The notes: generated from the sequence alone by a model not told the origin. Shown: positions 1 to 8,940, numbered from the stretch's first letter. The stretch: 64,000 nucleotides of DNA from Speluncibacter jeojiensis (GCF_029589495.1 NZ_JAAIVF010000005.1:310001-374000); one strand, 5' to 3'. Made by a program: numbers and translations.

Positions 1-270
1 GCAGGCGGTGACGATGTGGCCGAGGGCGAGCCAGATGCCGGCGAAGATCAGCCAGATGATGTTGCCGATCAACGCACCGGGGCGGGTGCCGGGCTTGCTG
101 ACGACCGTGGAACCGAAGGGCCACAGCGCATAGGCCGCGATGCGGAACGACGCGATCCCGAACGGGATGGTGATGATCAGCACACAGCAGATCACGCCCG
201 CCACGACGTAGCCGAGCGCCAGCCACAGCCCGCCGAACACGAGCCAGATGACGTTCAGGAGGATCCGCAC
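1..270 (-). CDS. yccF: YccF domain membrane protein (3' end cut by window)
   Basis: Reading the minus strand from a GTG at 270 gives 90 codons open to the window edge. The product begins VRILLNVIWLVFGG and contains two similar hydrophobic halves, each with an NVIWLVFGGLWLALGY or NIIWLIFAGIWLALGH type segment, separated by a TIPFGIASFRIA stretch. This internal repeat is the signature of the YccF (DUF307) inner-membrane family, whose biochemical role is not established. The family is usually about 120-150 residues, so roughly the last third is missing to the left. The start is inferred; an upstream start is not visible. Confidence 0.85.
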   Translation of the reverse strand, partial: MRILLNVIWLVFGGLWLALGYVVAGVICCVLIITIPFGIASFRIAAYALWPFGSTVVSKPGTRPGALIGNIIWLIFAGIWLALGHIVTAC

Positions 271-323
271 GGGCCCAGCCTACGCAGATCCGGGCGGGTT
301 TTTCCGGTGTTGCCCCGACTGGA

Positions 324-608
324 CTACTCGCGTGCGCGACGGCCCGAGACCAGCGCGGCGACGACGCCGAGCACCAGTCCGAGCGGGCACAGCATGGAGA
401 GCAGGTAGAGCGTGAGATCGGGCTCGCCGCCGCCGAGGGCGGGGATCAGGAACACCGCGGCGATCGAGGCGATGCCGACGAAGAAGGCGACGACCGCCAC
501 CCCCATCAGGATCGCGCCGGGCTTGCGGGCCGGGGACGGCTGTGCGATGGGGGTTGCGGCAGGTACCTCGTGTGACACCCCTTCACGGTAGTCCGCGGGC
601 GGCCGCAC
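324..608 (-). CDS. small hypothetical membrane protein
   Basis: This encodes 94 residues from a GTG at 608 with an AGGTGAG Shine-Dalgarno-like tract about 11 bases upstream; a second in-frame GTG at 578 is possible but has no spacing from its purine tract. The protein has a short Pro/Ala-rich N-terminus, then two hydrophobic segments (about residues 32-56 and 66-88) and ends in a basic SGRRARE tail, so it is probably a two-pass membrane protein with a short loop. It sits just upstream of and on the same strand as yccF. I do not recognise the family; no function is proposed. Confidence 0.6.
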   Translation of the reverse strand: MRPPADYREGVSHEVPAATPIAQPSPARKPGAILMGVAVVAFFVGIASIAAVFLIPALGGGEPDLTLYLLSMLCPLGLVLGVVAALVSGRRARE

Positions 609-755
609 CGGATGTGAGGCTCACCTGAGCGGGTTAGACTCGGCAGGGTTCGCGCCCTGCGAGAGCGGGGCGCGTTCGTCGTGCAGCGGGCGTTCGCCGG
701 GTGCACGGCAACGTAGTCAGCAGATTCCCAGTCAAGCGATGAGCAGGTGAGCACG

Positions 756-1163
756 GTGCCGACCGGCAGGGTGAAGTGGTACGACGTCGAGAAGGGCTTC
801 GGCTTTCTCTCCCAAGAGGGCGGCGAGGACGTGTACGTCCGCGCGCCGGCCCTGCCTGCCGGAGTCGAGGGGCTCAAGGCCGGTCAGCGCGTCGAGTTCG
901 GCATGGCCGCGGGGCGACGCGGTCCGCAGGCGCTGAGCGTGACGGTGCTCGACCCCACCCCGTCGGTGCGCCAGGGTGCCCGTAAGGAAGCGGCCGCGAA
1001 GAAGCACACTCCCGACGAGCTGCACGGCATGGTCGAGGACATGATCACGCTGCTCGAGGCGAAGGTGCAGCCCGACCTGCGCAAGGGCAAGTACCCGGAT
1101 CGTCAGACCGCGCGACGCATCTCCGAGGTGGTCCGGGCGGTGGCCCGCGAGCTCGATTCCTGA
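756..1163 (+). CDS. cspB: cold-shock domain protein
   Basis: This is a 135-residue protein with an N-terminal cold-shock domain and a helical C-terminal extension. The RNP1-like KGFGFL motif (residues 13-18) and the RNP2-like DVYVR (25-29) that bind single-stranded RNA or DNA are present. I chose the GTG at 756 rather than 747 because it gives the conserved [10 protein letters not shown] start and has AGGTGAG at 745-751. The long C-terminal part ([32 protein letters not shown]) is the actinobacterial CspB/Rv0871 type rather than the 67-residue CspA type. It probably acts as a nucleic-acid chaperone in the cytoplasm. A strong hairpin follows the stop codon. Confidence 0.93.
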   Translation: MPTGRVKWYDVEKGFGFLSQEGGEDVYVRAPALPAGVEGLKAGQRVEFGMAAGRRGPQALSVTVLDPTPSVRQGARKEAAAKKHTPDELHGMVEDMITLLEAKVQPDLRKGKYPDRQTARRISEVVRAVARELDS

Positions 1164-1198
1164 GATTGCGCGCCGGCCTTCACTCAGGCCGGCCGACA

Positions 1199-1244
1199 CA
1201 CGACTGTGGCCTCCTCCCGTTCCGGGGAGGAGGCCACAGTCGTG
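1199..1244. terminator. bidirectional hairpin between convergent genes
   Basis: A perfect 20-bp stem (1199-1218 with 1225-1244) has a 6-base loop GTTCCG. It lies between cspB and the convergent DUF2771 gene. There is no clear T-tract on either side, so it may act as a hairpin-only terminator serving both genes. Confidence 0.8.
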
Positions 1245-1257
1245 TTCGCGGTGCGGT

Positions 1258-1773
1258 TCAGCGGCGCAGCAGGCCGGCCGGGGTGGTGTCGAGCGCCCAG
1301 TAGGCGCGCGAGAACGGCTCACCCTGGGGGTTCACCACCGACGACGGGAGGTTGATCTCGACCGTCAGCAGCTGGCGGTGCTCGCCCGCGCCGCCCACGG
1401 CGACCGCGGTGCGGTCGTTGGGGGCGAAGGTGCGCAGTTCGTACTCCGAGCGCATTCCCGGGCCGAGGTATTCGAGCGTCATCGTCCACGGCGCCCGCGA
1501 GATCTCCTTGGGCAGCGAGATCTGCACCGGAGAGCCGGTCGGCACGTCGAGGTGCGCCTTGGTGCCGGAGACGCAGTCGGTCACCTTGATCGAGCAGTAC
1601 TTGACCGGCCCGGCCTGGACCGACTTGCCGTTCGCATAGAACGTGATCTGCGGCGGCGGGGTGGTGGTGTTCGCGTTGACGACCAGTACCCCGACGACGA
1701 TCAGCACGATGGCGAGCACGGCCGCCCCGCCCAGCCGCAACAGGATCGTCTTGCCGCTCGCCGGGCGGCTCAT
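1258..1773 (-). CDS. DUF2771 anchored exported protein
   Basis: This encodes 171 residues. After the N-terminal MSRPASGKTILLRLGG there is one membrane segment (about residues 12-32, AVLAIVLIVVGVLVVNANTT), then an extracytoplasmic domain with two cysteines in the pattern KYCSIKVTDC. It matches the DUF2771 family (Rv0875c type) by its VKYCS..C spacing and the LPKEIS..PWTMTLEY block. The start ATG at 1773 overlaps the TGA of the upstream MFS gene (ATGA), so the two are probably translated as a coupled pair; this pairing is conserved with Rv0876c-Rv0875c. Its biochemical role is unknown; a link to the transporter is inferred from the coupling only. Confidence 0.85.
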   Translation of the reverse strand: MSRPASGKTILLRLGGAAVLAIVLIVVGVLVVNANTTTPPPQITFYANGKSVQAGPVKYCSIKVTDCVSGTKAHLDVPTGSPVQISLPKEISRAPWTMTLEYLGPGMRSEYELRTFAPNDRTAVAVGGAGEHRQLLTVEINLPSSVVNPQGEPFSRAYWALDTTPAGLLRR

Positions 1774-3557
1774 CGCACGTTCTCCGCGGACGCGCCGGAC
1801 GTGACGTTGCCCTCGGGGGCGGCCTGACGGGGCCGGTGGCTGCTGCCGAGACCGGGCAGTACGGAGTATCCGCGATAGCTCAGGATGGTTTGCACGAGTC
1901 CGATGGTAAGCAACACCGAGATCACGGTGAATCCGATCCAATACTCGGTGGGCAGCAGCACGCCGAGTGCGCCGCCGAAGACCCAGCTGAGCTGAAGGAC
2001 CGTCTCGGACCGCCCGAAGGCCGAGGCCCTGGACTCGTCGGGCAGATCGTTCTGGATCGACGCGTCGAGCGACACCTTCGCCAGTGCGCTGGCGATGTTG
2101 GCGATCAGGGCCGCGACGGCAACGGTGATCATCGTGTGGGTTCCGGCGGCGAGGGCGGCGACCGCCGTGGCCGCGATGGTGCACCGCAGCACCACCATCC
2201 CCGGCCGGCCGAGCTTGAGCCGGGCGCCCAGTGCGTTGCCGGCGATGTTGCCGATGCCTGCCGCGGCGCCGATCGCGCCGGCCATGGCCAGCTGGACCAG
2301 ACCCTCCTTGTCGGTGTGTGCCTTCGCGACGAAGGGGACGTAGAGAAAGAGGAACCCGATCAGCATCTTGATGGTCGCGGTGCCCCACAGGCTGACGATG
2401 ATCGTGCGGCCCAGCGGTTGACGCAGCCGGCCCGACGTCGCCGACTTGGGGCGATGGGCCAGGTCCTCTTGCCCGGTGGCGGTCTGGTGGCCGTGGTAGC
2501 TCAACGTCGCGGGGACCTCGCCCTCGGTCACCTCGACCCAGGACGGGATGCGCATGCTCAGATAGGCGCCGCCCGCGGCGAGCAGCGCGGTGAACCACAG
2601 CGCGCCCGCCGAACCTGTGAGCAGCGCGATGGCCCCCGCGATGGCGCCCGCGACGGTCGTGCCGCCGAGCAGGCCGAAGATCTGCAGCCGTGAGTTGACC
2701 CGCACCAGATCCATCTCCGGCGGCAGCACGCGCGGGGTCATGGCGGATTTGAGCACGCCGAACGACTTGCTCATCACCAGCATGCCCAGTGCGGCCGGGT
2801 AGAGCACCCACGAGTTGAAGTTGAGCGCCAGCACGACCGCCAGGCCGATCCGCACCACGAACGACGCCGCCAGCGCCAGACGTCGACCGCGTTGCAGCCG
2901 GTCCAGCGCCGGGCCGATCAGCGGCGCGATGACCGCGAACGGGGCCAGGGTGATCAGCAGGTACAGGGCGACCTTCGACTTGCTCTCGCCGGTGGCCGCC
3001 GAGAAGAACAGTGTGTTCGCGAGTGCGACCGCCAACGCGGCGTCGCAGGCGAAGTTCGCCATGTAGGCGTAGATCAGTGCGGTCAGCCCGGACTTGCCCG
3101 CGCCGTCGGCGGTGGCGGCCCGGTGGAACGTGGCGATGCCCTGCCGGGTCAGCTCCCGGCTGCGCATCGCGGCGACGCGGGTGACGGTGATCTTGCGGGG
3201 CATCCGCGGTGGCCGGTGCGGTCCGTTGGCGCCGTCGGCCGGGTGCCCCCCGGCGCCGTGTCCCGGGCCGAGGTGGGCGCCGCCGTGTCCGGTGCCGGGG
3301 CCGTTCAGCGGCGGCAGTCGACGGGAGCTGTGCGCGCTGTGGGTGCCCGGATGCGGGTCGATCGGGTGGTGGTCGACGGGTCGGCCGGTCGGGGTGTCCG
3401 CGGGGGTCTCCTCGGGGTAGGGGTAGTTGGCGAATCCCGGATGGCGGGGGTGCTGGGTGACCGGTTCGTCGGCGGACGACGCGCGTGCGCCGGGCAGTGG
3501 GTGCCCACCGCGCGCGGGAGTGCCGCGGCGTTCGCCCGGAATGTTCGGATCGGTCAC
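1770..3557 (-). CDS. MFS transporter with long His/Pro/Gly-rich N-terminal tail
   Basis: This is a 595-residue major facilitator superfamily protein of the Rv0876c type. About 120 N-terminal residues are rich in His, Pro and Gly and look disordered; the membrane domain begins near residue 155 (LTALIYAYMANFACDAALA) and carries about 12 hydrophobic segments, with a cytoplasmic loop near residue 345. The GTG at 3557 gives the full tail; an internal ATG at residue 119 (MPRKITV) could give a tail-less form. The gene is coupled by ATGA overlap to the DUF2771 gene. Substrate unknown. It is divergent from the DUF3027 gene with a 102-bp shared upstream region. Confidence 0.85.
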   Translation of the reverse strand: MTDPNIPGERRGTPARGGHPLPGARASSADEPVTQHPRHPGFANYPYPEETPADTPTGRPVDHHPIDPHPGTHSAHSSRRLPPLNGPGTGHGGAHLGPGHGAGGHPADGANGPHRPPRMPRKITVTRVAAMRSRELTRQGIATFHRAATADGAGKSGLTALIYAYMANFACDAALAVALANTLFFSAATGESKSKVALYLLITLAPFAVIAPLIGPALDRLQRGRRLALAASFVVRIGLAVVLALNFNSWVLYPAALGMLVMSKSFGVLKSAMTPRVLPPEMDLVRVNSRLQIFGLLGGTTVAGAIAGAIALLTGSAGALWFTALLAAGGAYLSMRIPSWVEVTEGEVPATLSYHGHQTATGQEDLAHRPKSATSGRLRQPLGRTIIVSLWGTATIKMLIGFLFLYVPFVAKAHTDKEGLVQLAMAGAIGAAAGIGNIAGNALGARLKLGRPGMVVLRCTIAATAVAALAAGTHTMITVAVAALIANIASALAKVSLDASIQNDLPDESRASAFGRSETVLQLSWVFGGALGVLLPTEYWIGFTVISVLLTIGLVQTILSYRGYSVLPGLGSSHRPRQAAPEGNVTSGASAENVR

Positions 3558-3659
3558 GGCTCGATTCTTCCCCAGGTGCGAGCCATTCGGCCACAGCCGA
3601 CCCGGGGGTGTTGGACACAGCCGACCGGGCGTGCCGGGCATTTGCGCTGATACGGCAAG

Positions 3660-4595
3660 ATGGACGTCGTGAACGCACTTGACGCCCATGAAGTCGATGC
3701 GACCTCCGGTGCCGACGGCGCCGGCCGGACCGTGCAGCCCACGCTCGCAAGTGCCGTGGACCTCGCCCGGGCCGCCCTGGTCGATCTCGACGAGGGAGTC
3801 GTCGGTGCGCATCTGGGTGTGCGCGCCGAGGACGAGTTCTCGGCGACGCACCGGTTCGCCGCGGAGTTGCCCGGCTACCGCGGGTGGGAGTGGGTCGCGG
3901 TGGTCGCGACCGTCCCGGGATCCGATCGGGTCACGGTCAGCGAACTCGCGCTGCTGCCGGGTGCGGATGCGTTGACCGCGCCGGAGTGGCTGCCGTGGGA
4001 CGAGCGGGTGCGGCCCGGCGACCTCGGCCCCGGTGATCTGCTGCCGCCGGCCCCGCAGGACCCGCGGCTGGTGCCCGGGTATGTGGCCAACGGAGACCCG
4101 GTGGTCGACGAGATGGCCCGCGAGGTCGGCCTGGGGCGCAAGCAGGTGATGAGCCTCGACGGTCGCCTCGATGCCGCGCAGCGCTGGTACGGCGGCGCGC
4201 ACGGGCCCGAGTCGGACATGGCTCGGTCGGCGCCGTCGATCTGCGCGCTGTGCGGCTTCTATCTGCCGCTGGCCGGGTCGCTGCGCACGGCCTTCGGCGT
4301 GTGCGGCAACGAGATGGCCGCCGACGGGCAGGTCGTCTACGCCGAATACGGCTGCGGTGCACACTCGGACACCATGCTTCCGCACGGCGCCGGGTCGCCG
4401 GCCTTCGCGCCGTACGACGACGGGGCACTCGAGGAGGTCGTGCTGCCGGCGCCGGCCGAGGTGGAAGCTGCGATCACTGAAGAGGCCGTCACTGAAGAGG
4501 CTGCCGTCGAGAGCCCGGAAGGCGACGAAGCCCCCGAGGTGACCGAAACCTCTGACACGGCCGAAGCGTCGGAGTCCACGCAGTCGGCCGAATGA
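3660..4595 (+). CDS. DUF3027 protein with zinc-type cysteines and acidic tail
   Basis: This encodes 311 residues and matches DUF3027 (Rv0877 type). The middle holds a likely metal-binding set: C195 and C198 (CALC), C215 (VCGNE) and C232 (GCGAHS). An earlier stretch GWEWVAVVATVPGSDRVTVSE resembles the domain core. The last 40 residues are an acidic low-complexity tail built partly from a repeated TEEA unit, which at DNA level is a near-tandem repeat around 4474-4502. The ATG start at 3660 was taken as given; it has only a weak purine tract. The stop overlaps the ATG of the downstream GHKL ATPase gene (ATGA), implying co-translation. Function unknown. Confidence 0.85.
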   Translation: MDVVNALDAHEVDATSGADGAGRTVQPTLASAVDLARAALVDLDEGVVGAHLGVRAEDEFSATHRFAAELPGYRGWEWVAVVATVPGSDRVTVSELALLPGADALTAPEWLPWDERVRPGDLGPGDLLPPAPQDPRLVPGYVANGDPVVDEMAREVGLGRKQVMSLDGRLDAAQRWYGGAHGPESDMARSAPSICALCGFYLPLAGSLRTAFGVCGNEMAADGQVVYAEYGCGAHSDTMLPHGAGSPAFAPYDDGALEEVVLPAPAEVEAAITEEAVTEEAAVESPEGDEAPEVTETSDTAEASESTQSAE

Positions 4596-7390
4596 GCCCA
4601 CGCGACCCGTTCGGTACGGAGTCGCTGCGCGCCGCGACGCTGCAAGCCTGGCTGGCGTCGCCCACCCGGCTGCGTGAGGACGCCGCGACCGAGGCGGATC
4701 TGGTCCGCGGCGGGTACCGCGACCGGGTGTGGACCGAGCTCGCGCAGAACGCCGCCGACGCGGCCCAGCGCGCGGACCGACCCGGTGCCCTCACCGTCTG
4801 GCTCGACCGCGACCTCGCATCGGACGACCAGGGCGGCCGCGAGCGAATCCACGTGGCCAATACCGGTGCGCCGCTGGACCGGTCGGGCGTCGAGGCGCTG
4901 TGTGCGCTGCGCGCCTCCGGAAAGACCGGCGGGGTGGGACGGTTCGGCGTCGGGTTCACCGCGGTGCTGGCGGTGGCCGATCTGGTGGAGGTCCGCTCGA
5001 GCACCGGTTCGGTGCGGTTCTCCGCGGAGGAGACAGCGCGGGCGCTCGCGGAGGCGGGTCTAACGCTGCCGCGCGAGGGCACGCCGACGCTGCGGCTCGC
5101 CTGGCCGGCGCCCGAACCGCCCGCCGAGGGCGACACCGAGGTGGTGTTGTGGCTGCGGCCGGATGTGGGTGGCCGCGAATTGCTCGACGCCCTGCGCCGG
5201 CAGACAGCGGATCTGCTGTTGGAACTTCCCGCGCTGCAGCGCATCTCGGTCGGCGATGCCATGGTGGAGCGGATCTCGGCCGCGGGTCCGGAAGGTCTGG
5301 TGGAGCACCGCATCGGCGGTCGGCGCTGGTTCGAGCATGCAGGCCCCGGCGCGCGCTGGCTGGTGCCCATCGAGCACGACCGTGTTCGACCTGTCGGTCA
5401 CGACGTGCTGCGGGCGCCGACCGCCTCCGACGAGGAGCTGTCGCTGCCGGCGGTGCTGATCGCGGACGTCCCGATGCAGCCCGATCGTCGCCGCGTGCTG
5501 CCGGGTGCCCCGCTGGGTGGTCTCGCGCGGTCGTATCCGGATCTGCTTGCGGCGCTGCCGCGTTCGGACCGAGTCGTGCTCGTGCCGCAGGCGGGGTTCG
5601 CCCGCGGAGAGGTCGACGGGCTGCTGCGCGAGGCGGTGTTCGCGGCGTTGCGCACGACACCGTGGCTGCCGGCTGCGGACGGCCCCGACCTCGCCGGTGA
5701 CGCGGCCGTGCTGGTCCCCGGGCTGACGGACGAGCTCGCGGAACTGCTCGCCGACGTGCTGCCGGGCCTGGCCGCGCCGGAGGTGTCGGCCACGGCCCAC
5801 GCGACGGTGCTCGCACAGGTCGGCGTCCGCGTGTTCGGACCCGCCCGGCTGACCGAGGAACTGGCCGCCGTCGAGCGTTCACCGCAGTGGTGGGGACGGC
5901 TGTACGACGCGCTCGAACCGCTGGTGGTGGACGCGGTCGCGGCGGAGGAACTGGCCGCGTTGCCGGTGCCGTTGTCGGACGGCCGCACGGTCACCGGTCC
6001 CCGCACCGCGCTGCTCGGCGTCGACCTGCCGGCGCAGACGCCGCCGCTGCCGTGGCTGCGGCTGGTCCACCCGGCCGCCGCCCATCCGCTGCTGGCGCGC
6101 CTCGGCGCGGCGACCGCCACCGCCGCCGACCTGGTGGAGGATCCGGCTATCCGGGCGGCGACAGACGACCTCGAACACGACTTCGCCGGAGACGACCCGG
6201 TCGAGGACGCCGCCGGGCGACTGGCCGATGCGGTGCTGGCCCTGGTGGCGGCGGCGGGGTCCGGCTATCGGGCCCCTGAGTGGCTGGGCGCGCTGCTGCT
6301 GCCCGACACCACGGGGGAGCTGCGGGCCGCGGATGAGCTGCTGCTGCCGGGCGCCCCGCTGGCCGAGGTGCTGGCGGACGATGCGCCGTTCGCCGCGGCG
6401 GCGCAGGCGGCGGTCGACCGATACGGCCGCGACGCGCTGCGGGCGGTCGGGGTGGGGTGGGGTTTCACGGTGCTGCGGGCCGAGTTGCCCACCGGACCCG
6501 ACCACGACCTCGCCGACGAGGAGCAATGGTGGGAGGGTCTGACCCACGAGCCCGAGACCGTCGTCGCGGTCCGCGACCTGGACCTGGTCGACGACGCGCG
6601 GTGGGCGCGCGCGCTCGACCTGCTGGCCGCCGACCCGCAGATCCGGGAGGCGCTGGCGGACCGGGACGGATACACCTGCTGGTGGCTGCGCCGGCACGCG
6701 CTGCTGCAGGGTGTGCCGCTGGGACTGCACCGATCCGATGGCGGTGCGTTCGCCGGACTGCTCGACCTGCTCGACCACCCGGCGGCGTCCGCACTGACCG
6801 CGGTGGTGGCCGGCGACCGCGTCGACTCGCCCGCGCTGGCGCAGTTGCTGGTCGACCGGCTCGCCGATCCGGACCGCACCCCGGCGCCCGCGGTGGTGGC
6901 CGACACCCATCGCCGGCTGGCGGCGGCGGTCGACGCCGGCGCGCTCGACCCGCTTGAGGTCACCCCGCCGGAGCGGGTGCGCGCGCTCGACGCGGCGGTC
7001 GCCGAACCGGAGACCGCGCTGGTCCTGGACCTGCCGTGGTTCGGCGAGGTGGTCCCGGCCGACCGGCTGGTGCTCGGCGACCTCGCCACCGCCTCGGCGC
7101 TGGCCGAGCTGCTCGACCTGCCGCTCGCGTCGAACGCGCTGGTCGTCGAGGTGATCTCGCACGGCCGCACGAGCACGTGGGACAGGGAACCCGGCGCCGT
7201 GCTCGCAGCGGTCCAGCTCGGACGGGAGCTGCCCTCGGGAACCGTCGTCGTCCACGACCGGCTCGTCGTCCGGGTGCGCCGGGACGAGGCCGGGGCGCCC
7301 GCGACGGAGCACGAGATCGGCTGGTGGGTCGAGCCCGACGGTGTCACGCACTGCACGCCGGGCTGGGTGCGACCGCGTAGTGGTCGTTGA
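4592..7390 (+). CDS. large GHKL (Hsp90/sacsin-like) ATPase domain protein
   Basis: This encodes 932 residues. The N-terminal quarter is a Bergerat-fold ATP-binding domain: an N-box E49LAQNAADA, a G1-like NTG at 90-92, and a glycine-rich lid GGVGRFGVGF beginning at residue 113. This arrangement is that of the sacsin/Hsp90-type domain rather than histidine kinases, because there is no HisKA part. The remaining 650 or so residues are Ala/Leu/Asp-rich and I cannot assign a fold. The start ATG overlaps the DUF3027 stop. The pairing of a DUF3027 zinc protein with this ATPase suggests a shared job, possibly chaperone-like, but that is inference. Confidence 0.85.
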   Translation: MSPRDPFGTESLRAATLQAWLASPTRLREDAATEADLVRGGYRDRVWTELAQNAADAAQRADRPGALTVWLDRDLASDDQGGRERIHVANTGAPLDRSGVEALCALRASGKTGGVGRFGVGFTAVLAVADLVEVRSSTGSVRFSAEETARALAEAGLTLPREGTPTLRLAWPAPEPPAEGDTEVVLWLRPDVGGRELLDALRRQTADLLLELPALQRISVGDAMVERISAAGPEGLVEHRIGGRRWFEHAGPGARWLVPIEHDRVRPVGHDVLRAPTASDEELSLPAVLIADVPMQPDRRRVLPGAPLGGLARSYPDLLAALPRSDRVVLVPQAGFARGEVDGLLREAVFAALRTTPWLPAADGPDLAGDAAVLVPGLTDELAELLADVLPGLAAPEVSATAHATVLAQVGVRVFGPARLTEELAAVERSPQWWGRLYDALEPLVVDAVAAEELAALPVPLSDGRTVTGPRTALLGVDLPAQTPPLPWLRLVHPAAAHPLLARLGAATATAADLVEDPAIRAATDDLEHDFAGDDPVEDAAGRLADAVLALVAAAGSGYRAPEWLGALLLPDTTGELRAADELLLPGAPLAEVLADDAPFAAAAQAAVDRYGRDALRAVGVGWGFTVLRAELPTGPDHDLADEEQWWEGLTHEPETVVAVRDLDLVDDARWARALDLLAADPQIREALADRDGYTCWWLRRHALLQGVPLGLHRSDGGAFAGLLDLLDHPAASALTAVVAGDRVDSPALAQLLVDRLADPDRTPAPAVVADTHRRLAAAVDAGALDPLEVTPPERVRALDAAVAEPETALVLDLPWFGEVVPADRLVLGDLATASALAELLDLPLASNALVVEVISHGRTSTWDREPGAVLAAVQLGRELPSGTVVVHDRLVVRVRRDEAGAPATEHEIGWWVEPDGVTHCTPGWVRPRSGR

Positions 7391-7520
7391 CGACGCGGTG
7401 ACCGGCTGGGTCGTCGAGCACCGGATGCCCGTGCTCACGGCGGTGTTCGAGGTGATCCCACACCTCGGGGGCTCCCGACCGCCGGGCGAGCCGGACGCCG
7501 AGCTCCGACGAAGAATCCAG

Positions 7521-7549
7521 TTGTTCTATCTGAACTAGAACAGTAAAGT
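7521..7549 (+). promoter_or_regulatory. promoter with operator inside the spacer, for the GntR gene
   Basis: A -35 element TTGTTC (7521-7526), a 17-bp spacer and a -10 element TAAAGT (7544-7549) precede the ATG at 7557 by 7 bases, so the transcript is probably leaderless. An inverted repeat GTTCTA-N7-TAGAAC (7523-7541) fills the spacer, an ideal place for autorepression by the GntR protein. Confidence 0.7.
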
Positions 7550-7556
7550 CGGGGGC

Positions 7557-7949
7557 ATGCTGTTGCGCGTCGACCACCGGTCCGAGGTGCCGCTGTATCG
7601 GCAGTTGGCCGATTCGGTGCGCGCGGCCGTCGTCCGGGACGAGTTGCGACCGGGTGAGCGGCTGCCGTCGGCCCGCGAGGTGGCCGAGGCCCTCGAGGTG
7701 AACCTGCACACCGTGCTCAAGGCGTATCACCAGCTGCGCGAGGAGGGTCTCGTCGAGCTGCGCCGGGGCCGCGGCGCGGTGATCGCGCGGGCAGGTCGGG
7801 GCGACGACCGCGACTACGGCCGCCTGCGGGATGCCCTGGGCGTCGTCGCCGACGAGGCGCAGCGCCTCGGACTGTCGGGCGAGGCGGTGGCCGCGTTGCT
7901 GCGCGACCACACCGACCCCCGCGCACACACCGAATCGAAAGGTCGCTGA
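7557..7949 (+). CDS. GntR-family regulator, YtrA subfamily
   Basis: This is a 130-residue transcription factor. Residues 10-76 form the GntR winged helix: PLYRQLADSVRAAVV, then LRPGERLPSAREVAEALEVN and HTVLKAYHQLREEGL. The short C-terminal part with no ligand-binding FCD or UTRA domain identifies the YtrA-like subfamily, which usually controls a neighbouring transporter or membrane protein. Its own promoter carries a GTTCTA-N7-TAGAAC palindrome, so autorepression is likely. The next gene, a DUF1648 membrane protein, starts 4 bases after the stop; the two form an operon. Confidence 0.92.
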   Translation: MLLRVDHRSEVPLYRQLADSVRAAVVRDELRPGERLPSAREVAEALEVNLHTVLKAYHQLREEGLVELRRGRGAVIARAGRGDDRDYGRLRDALGVVADEAQRLGLSGEAVAALLRDHTDPRAHTESKGR

Positions 7950-7953
7950 TCCG

Positions 7954-8940
7954 ATGTCCCGCATCCGTTCGATCCCGCACCTGGGCCGGCTGGTTCTGCT
8001 CACGGCGGGTGTGCCGCTGGTGTTCCTCGCGATCTCGCTCGCGCTGATCTCGTCGTGGTCGGACCGGCTGCCGAGCCGGGTCGCCACCCATTGGGGCTCC
8101 GGCGGGGTCGACGCCACCGGCACCCGGGCCGGTCTCGTCGTGCCGTTCATCGTGGTCGTGCTGGTCCTGGCGGTGCTGTTCACCGTGATCGGGCTGTGGG
8201 CGGGCGCGGGTGCGCTCGGGCGCAGGCTCGCCGCGGGCTTCGGGGTCGGCGTCACCGCGATGATCTGCGCGCTGATGCTGACGCTGACCCACGGGCAACT
8301 CGGCCTCGACGACGCGTTGCGCGCGCCGTCGCCGACCGTCCTGCAGATGCTGCTGGTTCTGTTGATCGCACTGGTCTCCGGCACCGCCGCCGCGCTCGCG
8401 GTCGGGGCGGATCCGAAGCTGCCCGCCGAGGGTCCGGTCGACCCGGACGCGCCCAGAGCCACGCTGGCGCAGGGCGAGTCGGCGATGTGGACGGGCATCG
8501 CGGCGAGCGCACCGATGCTGTGGCTGGGCATCGCGCTGACCGGTGCGCTGGTTCTGGTGCCGCTGTTCACCGGAGGTGCTGCTGCTGCCGCCGTTCCGGT
8601 CGGGATCGTCGCGGGGGTGATCGTCGTCGGTGCCTCGTACTGGCGGGTGACGGTGGACCGTCGCGGACTCCGGTGCGTCGGCGTGTTCGGGGCGCCGCGG
8701 CTGTCGGTGCCGCTGGACGAGGTCGAGTCCGCCCACGAGACGCAGGTGCGGGCATTGCGCGACTATGGCGGCTACGGGCTGCGGATGGGACGCGACGGGC
8801 GTCCGGGGGTGGTCCTGCGCAAGGGGCCGGCGCTGGAGGTGCGCCGCACCGGTGGTCGCGGACTGGTCGTCACCGTCGATCGGGCAGGGGAGGCCGCGGC
8901 GCTGCTGAACACACTGGCCGAGCGGCGGGTCTCGCCCTGA
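7954..8940 (+). CDS. DUF1648 membrane protein
   Basis: This encodes 328 residues. The first 90 residues match DUF1648: a membrane segment followed by SRVATHWGSGGVDATGTRAG, the W(N/G)..G family motif, and a second segment. Further hydrophobic segments lie near residues 90-112, 128-148, 185-205 and 210-228. The C-terminal 90 residues (YWRVTVDRRGLRCVGVFG..VPLDEVESAH) look like a soluble PH-like domain. Start ATG at 7954, 4 bases after the regulator's stop, so it is the probable target of the GntR protein. Related proteins are linked to envelope stress or immunity functions in other bacteria; that role is not shown here. Confidence 0.85.
   Translation: MSRIRSIPHLGRLVLLTAGVPLVFLAISLALISSWSDRLPSRVATHWGSGGVDATGTRAGLVVPFIVVVLVLAVLFTVIGLWAGAGALGRRLAAGFGVGVTAMICALMLTLTHGQLGLDDALRAPSPTVLQMLLVLLIALVSGTAAALAVGADPKLPAEGPVDPDAPRATLAQGESAMWTGIAASAPMLWLGIALTGALVLVPLFTGGAAAAAVPVGIVAGVIVVGASYWRVTVDRRGLRCVGVFGAPRLSVPLDEVESAHETQVRALRDYGGYGLRMGRDGRPGVVLRKGPALEVRRTGGRGLVVTVDRAGEAAALLNTLAERRVSP

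Noticed and set aside
1258-4601. Two very long overlapping minus-strand frames (830 and 943 codons)
   Set aside because: They fuse the DUF2771 and MFS genes with shadow sequence of the other frames; the DUF3027 gene opposite is well supported.
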